From assembly GCA_943372645.1 (NCBI GenBank), contig CALRZN010000013.1, positions 62,001 to 126,000 of the forward strand: a stretch of 64,000 nt of DNA. Reading direction: 5' to 3'. The notes under the pieces are model-generated. The model had not been told where the DNA came from and searched no databases. It worked only from the letters and a program-made list of their open reading frames with translations. The translations under genes were made by a program, and so were the position numbers. Shown here piece after piece: positions 50,901 to 59,509 of the stretch. Source of the stretch: VBWE01 sp943372645 (lineage in GTDB: Bacteria; Bacteroidota; Bacteroidia; Palsa-965). Numbering within the stretch: the stretch's first letter is position 1; each line of letters opens with the position of its first letter.

Positions 50901-53052
50901 CGGCAACACCTACACACCGAACGTAACCACTACCACCACGTTTTATGTGAGCAACACCACCGGCAGTGTAACGCAGGGTGTTGGTCTGTTTGACAACAGC
51001 GCAGGCGGCGGTCAATCCGGTTCGAACAACAGCATTGTTTTTGATGTGCTGGCCAACTGCACGCTGAACGCGGTGTATGTTTATCCCGGCGCAGCCGGAA
51101 ACGTTATTATAGACCTTGTTGACAACGCAAACAACGTATTGAACTCGGTAACCGTTGTAGTATCAGCAAGTGATATTAACCAGCGCACCTATGTTCCGCT
51201 CGGCTTTTCGCTGACCCCGGGAACAGGCATGACCCTTGTACGCAATGCGGCTTCGGTAAACCTGTGGCGCAACAACGTGGGCGTGAATTATCCGTACACC
51301 ATTCCCGGAATTATTGATCTCACGACCAGCACTGCCGGTAACGGATTTTATTATTTCTTTTACGACTGGCAGATCGGTTACGGCTGCGAAAGCGCGACGG
51401 TTCCGGTAACAGTTACAGTAACTGCTCCCCCCGCAATCACATTAACGGCATCAGCCGATACCATTTGCGGCGGAAGCACGAGCAACCTGGGCGTGAGCAG
51501 CAGCAACAGCAATTACACGTACACCTGGTCGCCGGCCGGTTCACTGAATACGAGCAGCGGCACAAACGTAACGGCTACGCCTGCAGCAACAACCACCTAC
51601 ACCGTAAATGCCGGTGATGTTTCATCAGGCTGCAATGCAGTTGACAGTATTACTGTTGTTGTAAATGTGATCCCGGTATTTACACCGGTAAGTACCGATT
51701 CGGTGATCTGTTCCGGAACAGCGGATACACTTACCATCAGCAATGTGCAGTCGGTTGGATTGTTTGATAACTCGGCCGGCGGTAACATGTCGGGCTCGGC
51801 GAACAACCTCATTTTTGATGTGCTTGCCAACTGCACGCTGGCCGGTGTGTACATTTACCCGGCAGCAGCAGGCAACGTAATTATTGAACTGCAGGACAAC
51901 ACGAACGCGGTGATTAACACCATGACGTATGTGGCTACTGCTGCCGATGTAAACAACCGCACGTATGTGGCGCTTAATTTCCCGCTCACACCGGCCACCG
52001 GTATGCAGCTGGTGCGCAACGCGGCTTCGGTACAGCTGTGGCGTAACAACGTGGGTGTAAACTATCCGTACACCCTGCCGGGTGTAATTGATATTACCAC
52101 CAGCACGGCCGGAAACGGGTTCTACTATTTCTTCTACAACTGGCAGATTGTAACGCCTGGTCCGTACACCTATTCCTGGACCTCGGTACCGAGCGGCTTT
52201 ACCGCCACCGGCGACTCTGCATTTGTTGCACCGACGGTAACCACACAGTACAATGTACTTGTAACCGATACTGTTACCGGTTGTTCGGCAACGTTCAGCA
52301 CCACCATTAACATAGCAGGTGCCATTGTGCCGTTTATTACCGGTGATACCACGCTGTGCGCAGGTGATTCCACCATACTGGTTGCCGGCTTTACCGGCGG
52401 CGATGGCACTGCCACGTATGTGTGGAGCAACGGCCTCGGCACAAATGATTCCGTTTCGGTTACACCGGCGAATACCACAGCCTATACCGTAACTGCAACA
52501 GACGGCTGCGGATCGGTGGGTACAGCCACGGCAACGGTTATCGTAAGCACGGTTGCACCCGCAGCGGCGTTTAACTTTACGGTGAGCGGTCCGAATACAT
52601 TTACGTTTACCGATGCGTCTACCGGTGCAACTACCTGGGCGTGGGATTTTGGTGATTCGCAAACCGCCACCACCCAAAACCCGACGGTAACCTACAGCAC
52701 ACCGGGAACCTACACCGTAACGCTGATTGTAACCAACGGCTGCGGCAGCGATACCATTACACAGGTGGTGCTTGCCGACGGCATTGCAGAAGCCAATACA
52801 ACAAGCGGCATCAGCGTGTATCCGAACCCGGCAGCAGATCAGTTTAACGTGCTGTTAAAAAACAGCAGCACTGGAGCTGTATCAATTAAACTGTTTACCC
52901 TGCAGGGCAAAGTGCTGATGAACCAGCAGCTGAATAACGTGCAGGCTGGTACAGTGGTGCCGGTAAGCGTAACAGGCTACGCCCGGGGATTGTATATGTT
53001 GCAGGTGCAGACGGAGCGTGGGGTTGAGGTAATTAAGGTGAACATAAAGTAA
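47917..53052 (+). CDS. Large T9SS surface adhesin with beta-helix and PKD modules
   Basis: 1711 aa. A signal peptide (MRKRLLALAFVLSAATSFAQ) is followed by a beta-sandwich (residues 20-215), a right-handed beta-helix stretch (about 230-700, with runs of Asn/Gly and GVSIFNNEVRNLAHSGTTTV), Ig-like modules and two copies of a 130-residue module (GLFDNSAGG.., ending NGFYYFFY) at 50980-51374 and 51754-52148. A PKD domain (TWAWDFGDSQTATTQNPTVT) and a T9SS type-A sorting domain (SVYPNPAADQFNVLLKNSST, ending VIKVNIK) close it. Likely an outer-membrane-attached adhesin. Strong promoter and terminator flank it, so it is monocistronic. Confidence 0.9.
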   Translation: MRKRLLALAFVLSAATSFAQLAMTRSTFTGTYTPIALPAATLSTATGDDVAQSAIPIGFTFDYLGTNYTTIGVNTNGVASFDATMSASGTNNNLFAANAPNLSLAPWWDNLISDTILYQLQGAPGSQTFTIQWTNSLSYFNTSTQLLNFQVILYEGTNVIEFSYGPFVSGVAAANESASIGIEGATGGAGDYLDAVTGSAFTSNGMLNAATQWPAHNFRFTPGAPTAIAAGTYTVGVAGNYYSLSEAIADLNHRGVAGPVTLSLLDANYDVTPANGDNFFPMLLGPVAGVSATDTILITPASGTATITSEGTQNGNCGNAAANNVISNANEPILSFVGVQYVRVQNLSLVCSNTGVVDRGLQVINSSATAGAQNNVFKNISVSLNRANVGCYGISQQAITNPSAVSGSNSNNMYSDLTIANVYTGIYLNGNANFPDLGCSVGTSSPNFFNTIGAGSPGDIGGGTGNTATYGIRANNQSGVSIFNNEVRNLAHSGTTTVEGIVIDAGVGLCSVYMNKVHDVYFTGANSTQNISGIRVNLAAAGTNEGRVYNNFVYNIGSTYSGAATATRAVKGIVVQTAGGNNTSTINVDFNNVRLDNSASPNLSGTCFESGVVNGPAINVRNNVFANFTGAQTGNARHFAMATPNTTQIGNTGSVSDYNDLFVNDTTNGFTGIGQATTYNTLAAWQTAMTQDANSVVTDPGYFTATDLHVSGVGLNGAGNMTGITWVSGDIDTQVRGGTPDIGADEFTPLLLDVATITLVAPATTGCHTNGEQVVVRIKNFASVPLDFTTDPVTVTVNITGVLTQNLNVVINTNVLNGNTPLASGSSLDVPVGTINMTTIGTYTFDAHSTLSGDGNPVNDAMTTVNIDYTTGTAVISSTTVCAGSSVNLTLTGASAGGTIQWQGSTDGGNTWVNETGTGFDSTFYSVIPSGNTMYQVLFCGVLVSNTVSVTSLTLTSPTAADDTICGPGIATLNATGSGTINWYAVATGGVSLATGNTYTPNVTTTTTFYVSNTTGSVTQGVGLFDNSAGGGQSGSNNSIVFDVLANCTLNAVYVYPGAAGNVIIDLVDNANNVLNSVTVVVSASDINQRTYVPLGFSLTPGTGMTLVRNAASVNLWRNNVGVNYPYTIPGIIDLTTSTAGNGFYYFFYDWQIGYGCESATVPVTVTVTAPPAITLTASADTICGGSTSNLGVSSSNSNYTYTWSPAGSLNTSSGTNVTATPAATTTYTVNAGDVSSGCNAVDSITVVVNVIPVFTPVSTDSVICSGTADTLTISNVQSVGLFDNSAGGNMSGSANNLIFDVLANCTLAGVYIYPAAAGNVIIELQDNTNAVINTMTYVATAADVNNRTYVALNFPLTPATGMQLVRNAASVQLWRNNVGVNYPYTLPGVIDITTSTAGNGFYYFFYNWQIVTPGPYTYSWTSVPSGFTATGDSAFVAPTVTTQYNVLVTDTVTGCSATFSTTINIAGAIVPFITGDTTLCAGDSTILVAGFTGGDGTATYVWSNGLGTNDSVSVTPANTTAYTVTATDGCGSVGTATATVIVSTVAPAAAFNFTVSGPNTFTFTDASTGATTWAWDFGDSQTATTQNPTVTYSTPGTYTVTLIVTNGCGSDTITQVVLADGIAEANTTSGISVYPNPAADQFNVLLKNSSTGAVSIKLFTLQGKVLMNQQLNNVQAGTVVPVSVTGYARGLYMLQVQTERGVEVIKVNIK

Positions 53053-53081
53053 CATCTGAAACACAGTTATAGGTGCAAAAA

Positions 53082-53108
53082 CGGGAGCGAAAAGCTCCCG
53101 TTTTTTTT
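53082..53108 (+). terminator. Intrinsic terminator after the adhesin gene
   Basis: CGGGAGC (53082-53088) pairs with GCTCCCG (53094-53100) across a GAAAA loop and is followed by eight T. It lies 30 nt after the stop codon. Confidence 0.95.
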
Positions 53109-53156
53109 GTAGCGGTGTGCTGTGTTTATCTGCGATGCATCGCTGTTGTACAATCA

Positions 53157-53634
53157 GGGCCTGCTGAAAAAGTAAAAACATGAGCATTAACAAGGGTTAC
53201 GAAAGCTATTTTGTGAATAACGTGCACGCTTTTTTGCAACAGATATTCAAAAACCGAACATTTGCTCTTGAGCGATACGGTTCTGCTTTTCAAAAAAAAA
53301 AACAGAAAAAATGACCTGTTGTTCGATTTTATATATTAGCGTTTATTCCGAATATTAAGTGCTCCAAAATATGCTTTTGAATTGAAATAAGCGGGCTGTC
53401 AGTTCGAGTGCCGTGTGCGCGGGAAAGTGCAATGGCAGGTGTATCGAGAACGTGTGCAGGCTTCCCGGCGCACGTTCTCGATACATTTCTTACTGATGAA
53501 AAATCAGTAAGAAACACTCGAACTGACGACCCGCAAATCAACAAAACAGATTACAAAATTAATGGTGCCTTTTCAGTGTCATTTCTTCCTCAAGAACGTG
53601 ATTGTATTTCAGCGGAGACTTTTTCAACAGACCC
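53157..53634. mobile_element. IS/MITE-like remnant with inverted ends
   Basis: GGGCCTGCTGAAAAAGTA (53157-53174) faces GACTTTTTCAACAGACCC (53617-53634), whose complement is GGGTCTGTTGAAAAAGTC; the ends agree at 15 of 18. Such ends resemble those of IS families with GTTGAAAAAGTC termini. The interior (about 440 nt) carries no transposase. A 44-aa plus-strand reading frame (MSINKGYESYFVNNVHAFLQ, start about 53179) and a nested palindromic repeat are the only structures. It looks like a non-autonomous or decayed element. Confidence 0.5.
53398..53527. repeat. GTCAGTTCGAG-family repeat, large nested form (copy 3)
   Basis: Outer arms GTCAGTTCGAGTG (53398-53410) and CACTCGAACTGAC (53515-53527) are perfect. 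Inner arms GTATCGAGAACGTG (53440-53453) and CACGTTCTCGATAC (53471-53484) are perfect. A third hairpin (53486-53497 with 53503-53514, 12-bp stem) lies between. It sits inside the IS-like remnant. Confidence 0.85.
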
Positions 53635-53713
53635 CAATTAACCTAAATTCATTGCAAAAACGATTTGTGCGTGGTTGCACCGGTTGCCGGGTGGTGTGAA
53701 AAAATCCGGTCAG

Positions 53714-55783
53714 TTAAACCGGCTGTTTCACCACCGCGGTTGAGTCTTTTAACGAATCTTTCCCGGCTTTGTCTTTCTTAATCATTGGCGTATTTATTTT
53801 TTTGCCAATCTCTTTCTTTTTGATGCCGAAAATGCGGTAGGCGAGCAGGGCGCCGGTGTTTTCCGTCTGTTTAATTACCATCGCATCGCTGATGATGGCT
53901 TCGTTGCTGGCATCTGAAACACGGTAGTGAATTTCTTTGTTCTTGCCGTTTGTTTTGAATTCGATTTCAATCAGCGGAGCGGTTGCATCTTCGGTCATTT
54001 CGATGTCGCACGCTTCAAAATCTTCGCTGATGGTTTTGAACTGCGGGTCGGTCATGTCGCCGCTGAATTTGACGCGGAATTCCACTTCCACTTCCGAGTA
54101 GGGCAGCAGCTGCGGGTACAGGCGGTACAGTTCACGTCCGTAATACGTGGCGCTGTCGCTGTGGTCCAGTTCGTCGTGTGCCATCGCCAGGCCTTCGTAA
54201 CAGCGCGCAATCAGCAGTTTTTCGTAGTCCTTATCCAGTTCCTTGTCGCTCAGTACTTCGTGGAAATACTTCAGCGCTTCTTCCTCATCGCCTTCCTGCA
54301 CCAGCAGTTTGGCAATCATGTAGCGGAAATATTTCTGCACCTTCGGCCGTTTGTCGGTTTCGAGGCGTTTTTTGTAATACGTAATAAAGTATTCGTTGCT
54401 GAAACCGCTGATGGCAAACCACACTTCGTCAAACGACAACAGGTTCTCTGACGAGAACAGTGTATAAATCACATCGGCACGTTCCGGGTTGTTGGCCAGC
54501 AGCGAGGCGATGTTCACTTTCAGCAGGTAAATGGTATAATCCAGCCGCAGTTTGGCAAGCCAGTTGAACGGATTCATCCACGTCCAGAACCCGTTTTTCT
54601 CAAACAGCAGTTCGCGTTCTTCGTGCAGTTTGTTCAGGTAATGATACAGGCCGATGGCGGTGTTGTATTGTTCTTCGCCCCAGGTGGTACCGATGTGCAT
54701 TTCGGCAAACTCGTCGGCTTTGTTCAGGCGGTCCTGGCTTTCGGCCGTCAGCCCTTCGTAATGCTGCGCGCGCGCCAGCCCGATGCTGTGCCAGCCGAAA
54801 CCGGGCGTAGAACCCTGTGCGGCAATCACTTTATCCAGCAACGTATCGGCTTTCGCCGGTTCGCCTTTGTAAATATTAATCATGCCCCGCATGTAATTAA
54901 ATTCGCGGGTGCGTTTTTCCGTAAAGTCTTCACGCTGCTCGGCAATGCCATAAAATTCTTCGGCGGTTTTAAAATCGCCGCACACGTATTTGAAGTTTGC
55001 GAAGTTGTTGTTGGAGAAACCATTCCAGTCCTGCATCAGCTCATAATAATGCTGGGCCGAATCCACCTGGAAGTCGTATGCAAACAGGATGGCTTTGTAG
55101 TGGTAAATGCCGAAACGCTGCTGTTCCACAAAGTTGGGGAGAAAAATGCGCGTGTTCAGGTAATAATCCTGCCGGTATTTCATCGCCGCCGAATCGAGGC
55201 AGCGCAGGGCTGCTTCGTTGTTTGCTTTCACCGAGTTTTTGAGAAATGCAAAACGGCCTGAATCATACACGCGGTTGCGGTGATACAGCCAGGCCATGGT
55301 GTTGTAGGTTTCCACCGCAAACTCCATCTGCATGTTTTTCTCGCGCACGCGGCGCAGCACGTCCATGGCTTTGTCGGCCTGTTCGTTGTTCTGGTACGCC
55401 TGTTCAAGAAAGTACGCGATAAAACCGTAATCCTGCTGGTACTGATACACCTGGAAAAACTGGAACAGGTCGGAGGTGCGTGTGCGCAGCGGCCATTTGT
55501 AATCCTTCTCAATTTTGTTCATCGCTTTTTCAAGCGGAGCAATGGCACGTGCATAACCGTTGCGGTCGGAAGCGCGGAAATACATGTACGCCCCTTCGAG
55601 CATGTGCCCGGCGTAAAAATTGCTGTCGAGGCGGATAAATTCCTTTGCTTTCTCCCGCGCTTTTTCGCTCTGGAAATCAATGCCCTGCTTTTCACGGAGC
55701 ATGCGGTCGCGCATGGTTTCCTGTGCCCCGGCAGCAACAGGCAGGAGCAATACAAACAATACGAACGGCAGCAGGCGTTTCAT
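53714..55783 (-). CDS. Secreted TPR-repeat protein of the MoxR operon
   Basis: 689 aa. The signal peptide is MKRLLPFVLFVLLLPVAAGA. The body is a long series of helical repeats of TPR type (for example YGFIAYFLEQAYQNNEQADK, YNTMAWLYHRNRVYDSGRFA, LARAQHYEGLTAESQDRLNK). A C-terminal 110-residue beta-rich part (VEVEFRVKFSGDMTDPQFKT) ends basic, without a T9SS domain. It follows the MoxR gene by 2 nt and is probably the envelope partner of the operon. Confidence 0.8.
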   Translation of the reverse strand: MKRLLPFVLFVLLLPVAAGAQETMRDRMLREKQGIDFQSEKAREKAKEFIRLDSNFYAGHMLEGAYMYFRASDRNGYARAIAPLEKAMNKIEKDYKWPLRTRTSDLFQFFQVYQYQQDYGFIAYFLEQAYQNNEQADKAMDVLRRVREKNMQMEFAVETYNTMAWLYHRNRVYDSGRFAFLKNSVKANNEAALRCLDSAAMKYRQDYYLNTRIFLPNFVEQQRFGIYHYKAILFAYDFQVDSAQHYYELMQDWNGFSNNNFANFKYVCGDFKTAEEFYGIAEQREDFTEKRTREFNYMRGMINIYKGEPAKADTLLDKVIAAQGSTPGFGWHSIGLARAQHYEGLTAESQDRLNKADEFAEMHIGTTWGEEQYNTAIGLYHYLNKLHEERELLFEKNGFWTWMNPFNWLAKLRLDYTIYLLKVNIASLLANNPERADVIYTLFSSENLLSFDEVWFAISGFSNEYFITYYKKRLETDKRPKVQKYFRYMIAKLLVQEGDEEEALKYFHEVLSDKELDKDYEKLLIARCYEGLAMAHDELDHSDSATYYGRELYRLYPQLLPYSEVEVEFRVKFSGDMTDPQFKTISEDFEACDIEMTEDATAPLIEIEFKTNGKNKEIHYRVSDASNEAIISDAMVIKQTENTGALLAYRIFGIKKKEIGKKINTPMIKKDKAGKDSLKDSTAVVKQPV

Positions 55784-55785
55784 AG

Positions 55786-56787
55786 TTAACCGGCGATGCG
55801 GAGTTTAATTAAACGGTCGAGTTCACGTTCGGCAATCTGCCCGAGGGCCGTTTTGGCGGCTTCCTTGTTTTTGAAAATCAGGCGGTGATGCAGCACCACG
55901 TGCACGAGGTGTTTGATATCGTCTTCCACCACGTAATTGCGGCGGTTCACCAGCGCAAATGCGCGCAGGCACTTCAGGAAAATAATACCCGAACGCGTGG
56001 ACGCACCGAGCTGGATATCCGGGTGGCGGCGCGTGCCCCACACAATGTTTTTAACGCCGCGGATGATTTCTTCGTGGATAAATACGTTTTCTGCTTCGGC
56101 CTGCATACCCGTGATGTCTTCGTAGGTAAGCACCTGGCTGATGGTTTTATCAATCGAATTGATCGTATTGTAATTCGTGTAAATGTCCATCTCCGCTTCT
56201 TCCGAAACGTAACCGAACGTTATCTTCATAAAGAAACGGTCGAGCTGCGCAGCGGGCAGGGGATAGGTGCCTTCCATCTCAATCGGGTTCTGCGTGGCAA
56301 TGGTGAAAAACAGTTTGTCGAGCTGGTAGGTTTTTTCTCCGATCGAAATCTGGTTCTCCGCCATACACTCCAGCAGCGCGCTCTGCACTTTCGGCGAGGC
56401 ACGGTTGATTTCGTCAGCCAGCAGGATGTTGGTGAACAGCGGTCCTTTTTTGAACACAAAATCTTTTTTGATGTCGTCAAAAATGTGCGAACCGATCAGG
56501 TCCATCGGCAGCAGGTCGGGCGTAAACTGGATGCGTTTGAAGTTGATATGTGTACCGCCATGCATGCCGCCCGCGATGGACTGCGCAAGAGCCTTGGCCA
56601 TGGTGGTTTTGCCCGAGCCGGGATTGTCTTCGAGCAGGATGTGACCTTTGGCCAGCAGTGCGGTAATTACATACTGAACTTCGAGGTGTTTGCCCTTGAT
56701 GATTTTACCGATGTTGTCGGTAAGCAAAGCCAGTTTGTTGATCGGTGCAGTGCCGGTGGCAGCGGAAGGCGTTGTTTCGTTAATCAT
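55786..56787 (-). CDS. MoxR-family AAA+ ATPase
   Basis: 333 aa. Walker A LLEDNPGSGKTTMAKALAQS, Walker B ILLADEINRASPKVQSALLE, sensor 1 FFTIATQNPIEMEGTYPLPA and the arginine finger region AQLDRFFMKITFGY are complete. LGASTRSGIIFLKCLRAFAL is the lid signature of MoxR proteins. It is expected to act with the DUF58 protein encoded two genes upstream in a chaperone-like complex. Confidence 0.94.
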   Translation of the reverse strand: MINETTPSAATGTAPINKLALLTDNIGKIIKGKHLEVQYVITALLAKGHILLEDNPGSGKTTMAKALAQSIAGGMHGGTHINFKRIQFTPDLLPMDLIGSHIFDDIKKDFVFKKGPLFTNILLADEINRASPKVQSALLECMAENQISIGEKTYQLDKLFFTIATQNPIEMEGTYPLPAAQLDRFFMKITFGYVSEEAEMDIYTNYNTINSIDKTISQVLTYEDITGMQAEAENVFIHEEIIRGVKNIVWGTRRHPDIQLGASTRSGIIFLKCLRAFALVNRRNYVVEDDIKHLVHVVLHHRLIFKNKEAAKTALGQIAERELDRLIKLRIAG

Positions 56788-56827
56788 ATCACGTGATGTA
56801 TTTGAATTCGGATCGGTTTTTAATCAG

Positions 56828-59509
56828 TTAAACAGTTTTCTTTTCATCTGCCGGCCGTTTCAGGAACCGGTTGGTGAGTGCAGTGTTCAGGAATTTGGCA
56901 ATGCGTTTGTGCAGCGGATATCTTGCAAATGCTTTGGCCGTAAACGCCGGTGAGTAGCGGCTGATGGCCTCCAGCTCCTGCGTATCGGGCGGCATGTTCG
57001 TGTATTTTATTTTCAGGTAAATGCGCATGAAGTCTTCGAACCCGGATGCGTAGTTTTTATCCACTTTGTCGCGCGCATATTCCAGTGCCGTTTCGTTTTC
57101 ATCACGCACCAGCCCGAGCTGGTTGTACGTAAACATCGAGAAACGGTACACCCAGTACGCACGGTCTTTCGGTGTTTTCGCATGAGCGGCTTTGCGTTTA
57201 TACCAGAGGTAACACAGTGTCGGGAACAGGAAGAAAATAAACACGAGCAGTACCGCAAACCCGCCGATGCCCCACAGCAGCGTCCACCACGAGAAGGTGT
57301 CCGTGATTTTTTTCTGCTGTTCTTTTTCCGGTTTTTTCTTTTCCGGGATGGCTTTGATGCGCACCTCATCACCAATCACCGGCTGAATGGCCCGCATCAC
57401 CTGTGCTTCGGCACTCATCTCCCGCACCGGGCGCGGCACGTTTTTCGAACCGTCGGCGTATGAAATTATCATCACCGAATCGCCGGCATGAATTTCCTTC
57501 AGCTTGCGTGGTCCTTTTTCGTCGCTCACTTTCGCGTTCACCACATCGAATTCAAACTGCTGTTCGTTTTCGAGGTTAAAATCGCGGTCGTAGAAAATGC
57601 CTTTTTTGAATTTCACCTGCAGCGATTTTTTCACCGTATCGGCATCGGCAGCGGCCACACCTTCGGCCATGAGCCACGCTTTGGGCGGCTGCAGCGGCGG
57701 AGTGCCGTCGGGCGCCGGACTTTCGCGGCTGTCGGTATTGCTTACCGTCATGTCGAAATCGAGCCAGCCGTATTCCGGGAAATACACCTGTATCCACGCG
57801 TGGCCCTGGTTGCTGTAAAACCAGTACCAGCCTTTGTTTTTGTCGGCGCGGTCTTCCGTTAAGAAACCAACGGTGAAACGCGTCGGTACGCCCAGCGCAC
57901 GCAGCATAAACAGCGAGGCGCCGGCATAGTAGGTGCAGTAGCCGCGTTTTTCCTTGAACAGGAAGGTGCGCAGCATGCGGGCGTTGGCAATGTTCGGATC
58001 GTCTTTTTTGCCCACGTTCAGCGAATACACAAAGTTCGGTTCCCCGAATTCGTCTTTCGACAAAAAGTAATCGCGCACCGCAATAATTTTATCAATCGGC
58101 GTTTTGGCGTCTTTCGCAATTTCCTTCGCCAGGTCGGCAATGGAATCGAACAGCGGCCCTTTCGGATTCGTGGTGTAATAATCGAGCAGTTTCTTATCGA
58201 ACCTGTTGTAGTTCTTCACCTCCCGCAGCACCTCGAAACGCTGTTCCTGGAATTTACGGATGTCTTTGTTGTCTGTATTATAAACGAAGTACGCGCTGTT
58301 CAGTTCCGAAATCCATGATTTGGTTTTCATGGCAAACGGAAACTCTTTGCGGAATTCTTCCTCCACGGTAATCGGCTGGCAGGAATAGGCGGTAGAAGGC
58401 GACGTAAAATCTTCCGTTGACATTTCCTTGTAATAAATGTCGCAGGTAACCGAACGCCGCAGCTTGTTGCCCATGCCTTTGCGGATCACCGACGTGTCGG
58501 TAAGTGTTTTAAACAGCGGAATACGGTTCGGTTTCGGATCAAACACATCGTCCATCGGCACTAATGAATCGCGTTCAAAACGTTCGTGTGCGGTATCGTA
58601 ATAGGTGAGGTGATAACTTGTAAAATAAATCGGGTTCGGAAACGAATCCGGTCCGATGAAGTTGGGCAGGTACGCGCAGAACAGCAGTTTTTTGCCGCCG
58701 CTGCCCTGGTTGTTTTTCATCTGCGCATAATCGCGCATGCTGTGTTTGCCGTCGTTCGGATTTTTTTTCAGCATGCCGTTCGTATCCACACCGCCACCCG
58801 CTGAATCACCTTTGGCGCCACCGAACTTTTCCTGCACCAGCCGTAATGACGGACGGAGGTATTCGCCCGTGGCGTAAAAACCGGCACTGATAAGGATAAG
58901 GAACAGTGCCAGCCTGCCGAGCATTCCGAAAATGCGCCGCGCTTTCAGTTCCAGCAGGTCGCGCAACGATTCGGCCATAAAAACCATGTACAGCAGGTAC
59001 AGCAGCACAGGCATAATCATGCGGTACATCAGCAGCTGGAAAGCATCTACCGTTGTAAAATAGTCGGTATTGTCAGCGCGTATAACAATGGTAATGGCAA
59101 GCAGCACCACGGCAAATACAATGGGGAACCGTTTCCAGCGCGCCAGTAAAAAACCGATGAGTACGGCAAATGCAAGCGTAACCGCAAACAGTTTGTACCG
59201 CACTACAACAAAAAACATATCGAACTCGCCGGGAATCAGTTTAAGGCCCTCGTAAATGATCCAGAGTACAATGAGCAGAATCGGGTAGGTGATGAGAAAG
59301 CGTGCACGGTAATAATAAAGAATGTAGGAGGCGGTCATGCCCAGTCCGAAGCTGGCTTTCTGCCAGAAACTGCCGGCTGTGATGAGCGAACGCGATTCGT
59401 TGAAAAAACCGATGAACACATACATCAGCGCCACCGTGGGCAGCACCAGGAACAGCAGGTGCAGCAGCAGCAGGGGAAAGGTTCGTTTTTGCGCTACCTC
59501 GATACTCAT
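56828..59509 (-). CDS. Membrane transglutaminase-like cysteine protease family protein
   Basis: 893 aa. Five or six membrane helices occupy residues 10-215 and one more (WTLLWGIGGFAVLLVFIFFL) follows near residue 765. Between them a periplasmic transglutaminase core has RGYCTYYAGASLFMLRALGV (Cys), NQGHAWIQVYFPEYGWLDFD (His and Asp). DUF4129-like C-terminal residues end the protein. Its gene overlaps the DUF58 gene start-to-stop (ATGA at 59506-59509). The set MoxR-DUF58-transglutaminase is common in bacteria; the reaction is not established. Confidence 0.9.
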   Translation of the reverse strand: MSIEVAQKRTFPLLLLHLLFLVLPTVALMYVFIGFFNESRSLITAGSFWQKASFGLGMTASYILYYYRARFLITYPILLIVLWIIYEGLKLIPGEFDMFFVVVRYKLFAVTLAFAVLIGFLLARWKRFPIVFAVVLLAITIVIRADNTDYFTTVDAFQLLMYRMIMPVLLYLLYMVFMAESLRDLLELKARRIFGMLGRLALFLILISAGFYATGEYLRPSLRLVQEKFGGAKGDSAGGGVDTNGMLKKNPNDGKHSMRDYAQMKNNQGSGGKKLLFCAYLPNFIGPDSFPNPIYFTSYHLTYYDTAHERFERDSLVPMDDVFDPKPNRIPLFKTLTDTSVIRKGMGNKLRRSVTCDIYYKEMSTEDFTSPSTAYSCQPITVEEEFRKEFPFAMKTKSWISELNSAYFVYNTDNKDIRKFQEQRFEVLREVKNYNRFDKKLLDYYTTNPKGPLFDSIADLAKEIAKDAKTPIDKIIAVRDYFLSKDEFGEPNFVYSLNVGKKDDPNIANARMLRTFLFKEKRGYCTYYAGASLFMLRALGVPTRFTVGFLTEDRADKNKGWYWFYSNQGHAWIQVYFPEYGWLDFDMTVSNTDSRESPAPDGTPPLQPPKAWLMAEGVAAADADTVKKSLQVKFKKGIFYDRDFNLENEQQFEFDVVNAKVSDEKGPRKLKEIHAGDSVMIISYADGSKNVPRPVREMSAEAQVMRAIQPVIGDEVRIKAIPEKKKPEKEQQKKITDTFSWWTLLWGIGGFAVLLVFIFFLFPTLCYLWYKRKAAHAKTPKDRAYWVYRFSMFTYNQLGLVRDENETALEYARDKVDKNYASGFEDFMRIYLKIKYTNMPPDTQELEAISRYSPAFTAKAFARYPLHKRIAKFLNTALTNRFLKRPADEKKTV

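Noticed and set aside
49357..52677. Long minus-strand frames inside the adhesin gene
   Set aside because: Arg/Cys/Gly-rich shadows of a repetitive gene, no domains.
53408..53641. 77-aa plus-strand protein in the IS-like remnant
   Set aside because: It reads through the palindromes (TCAGFPAHVLDT mirrored on both strands) and is explained by the repeat.
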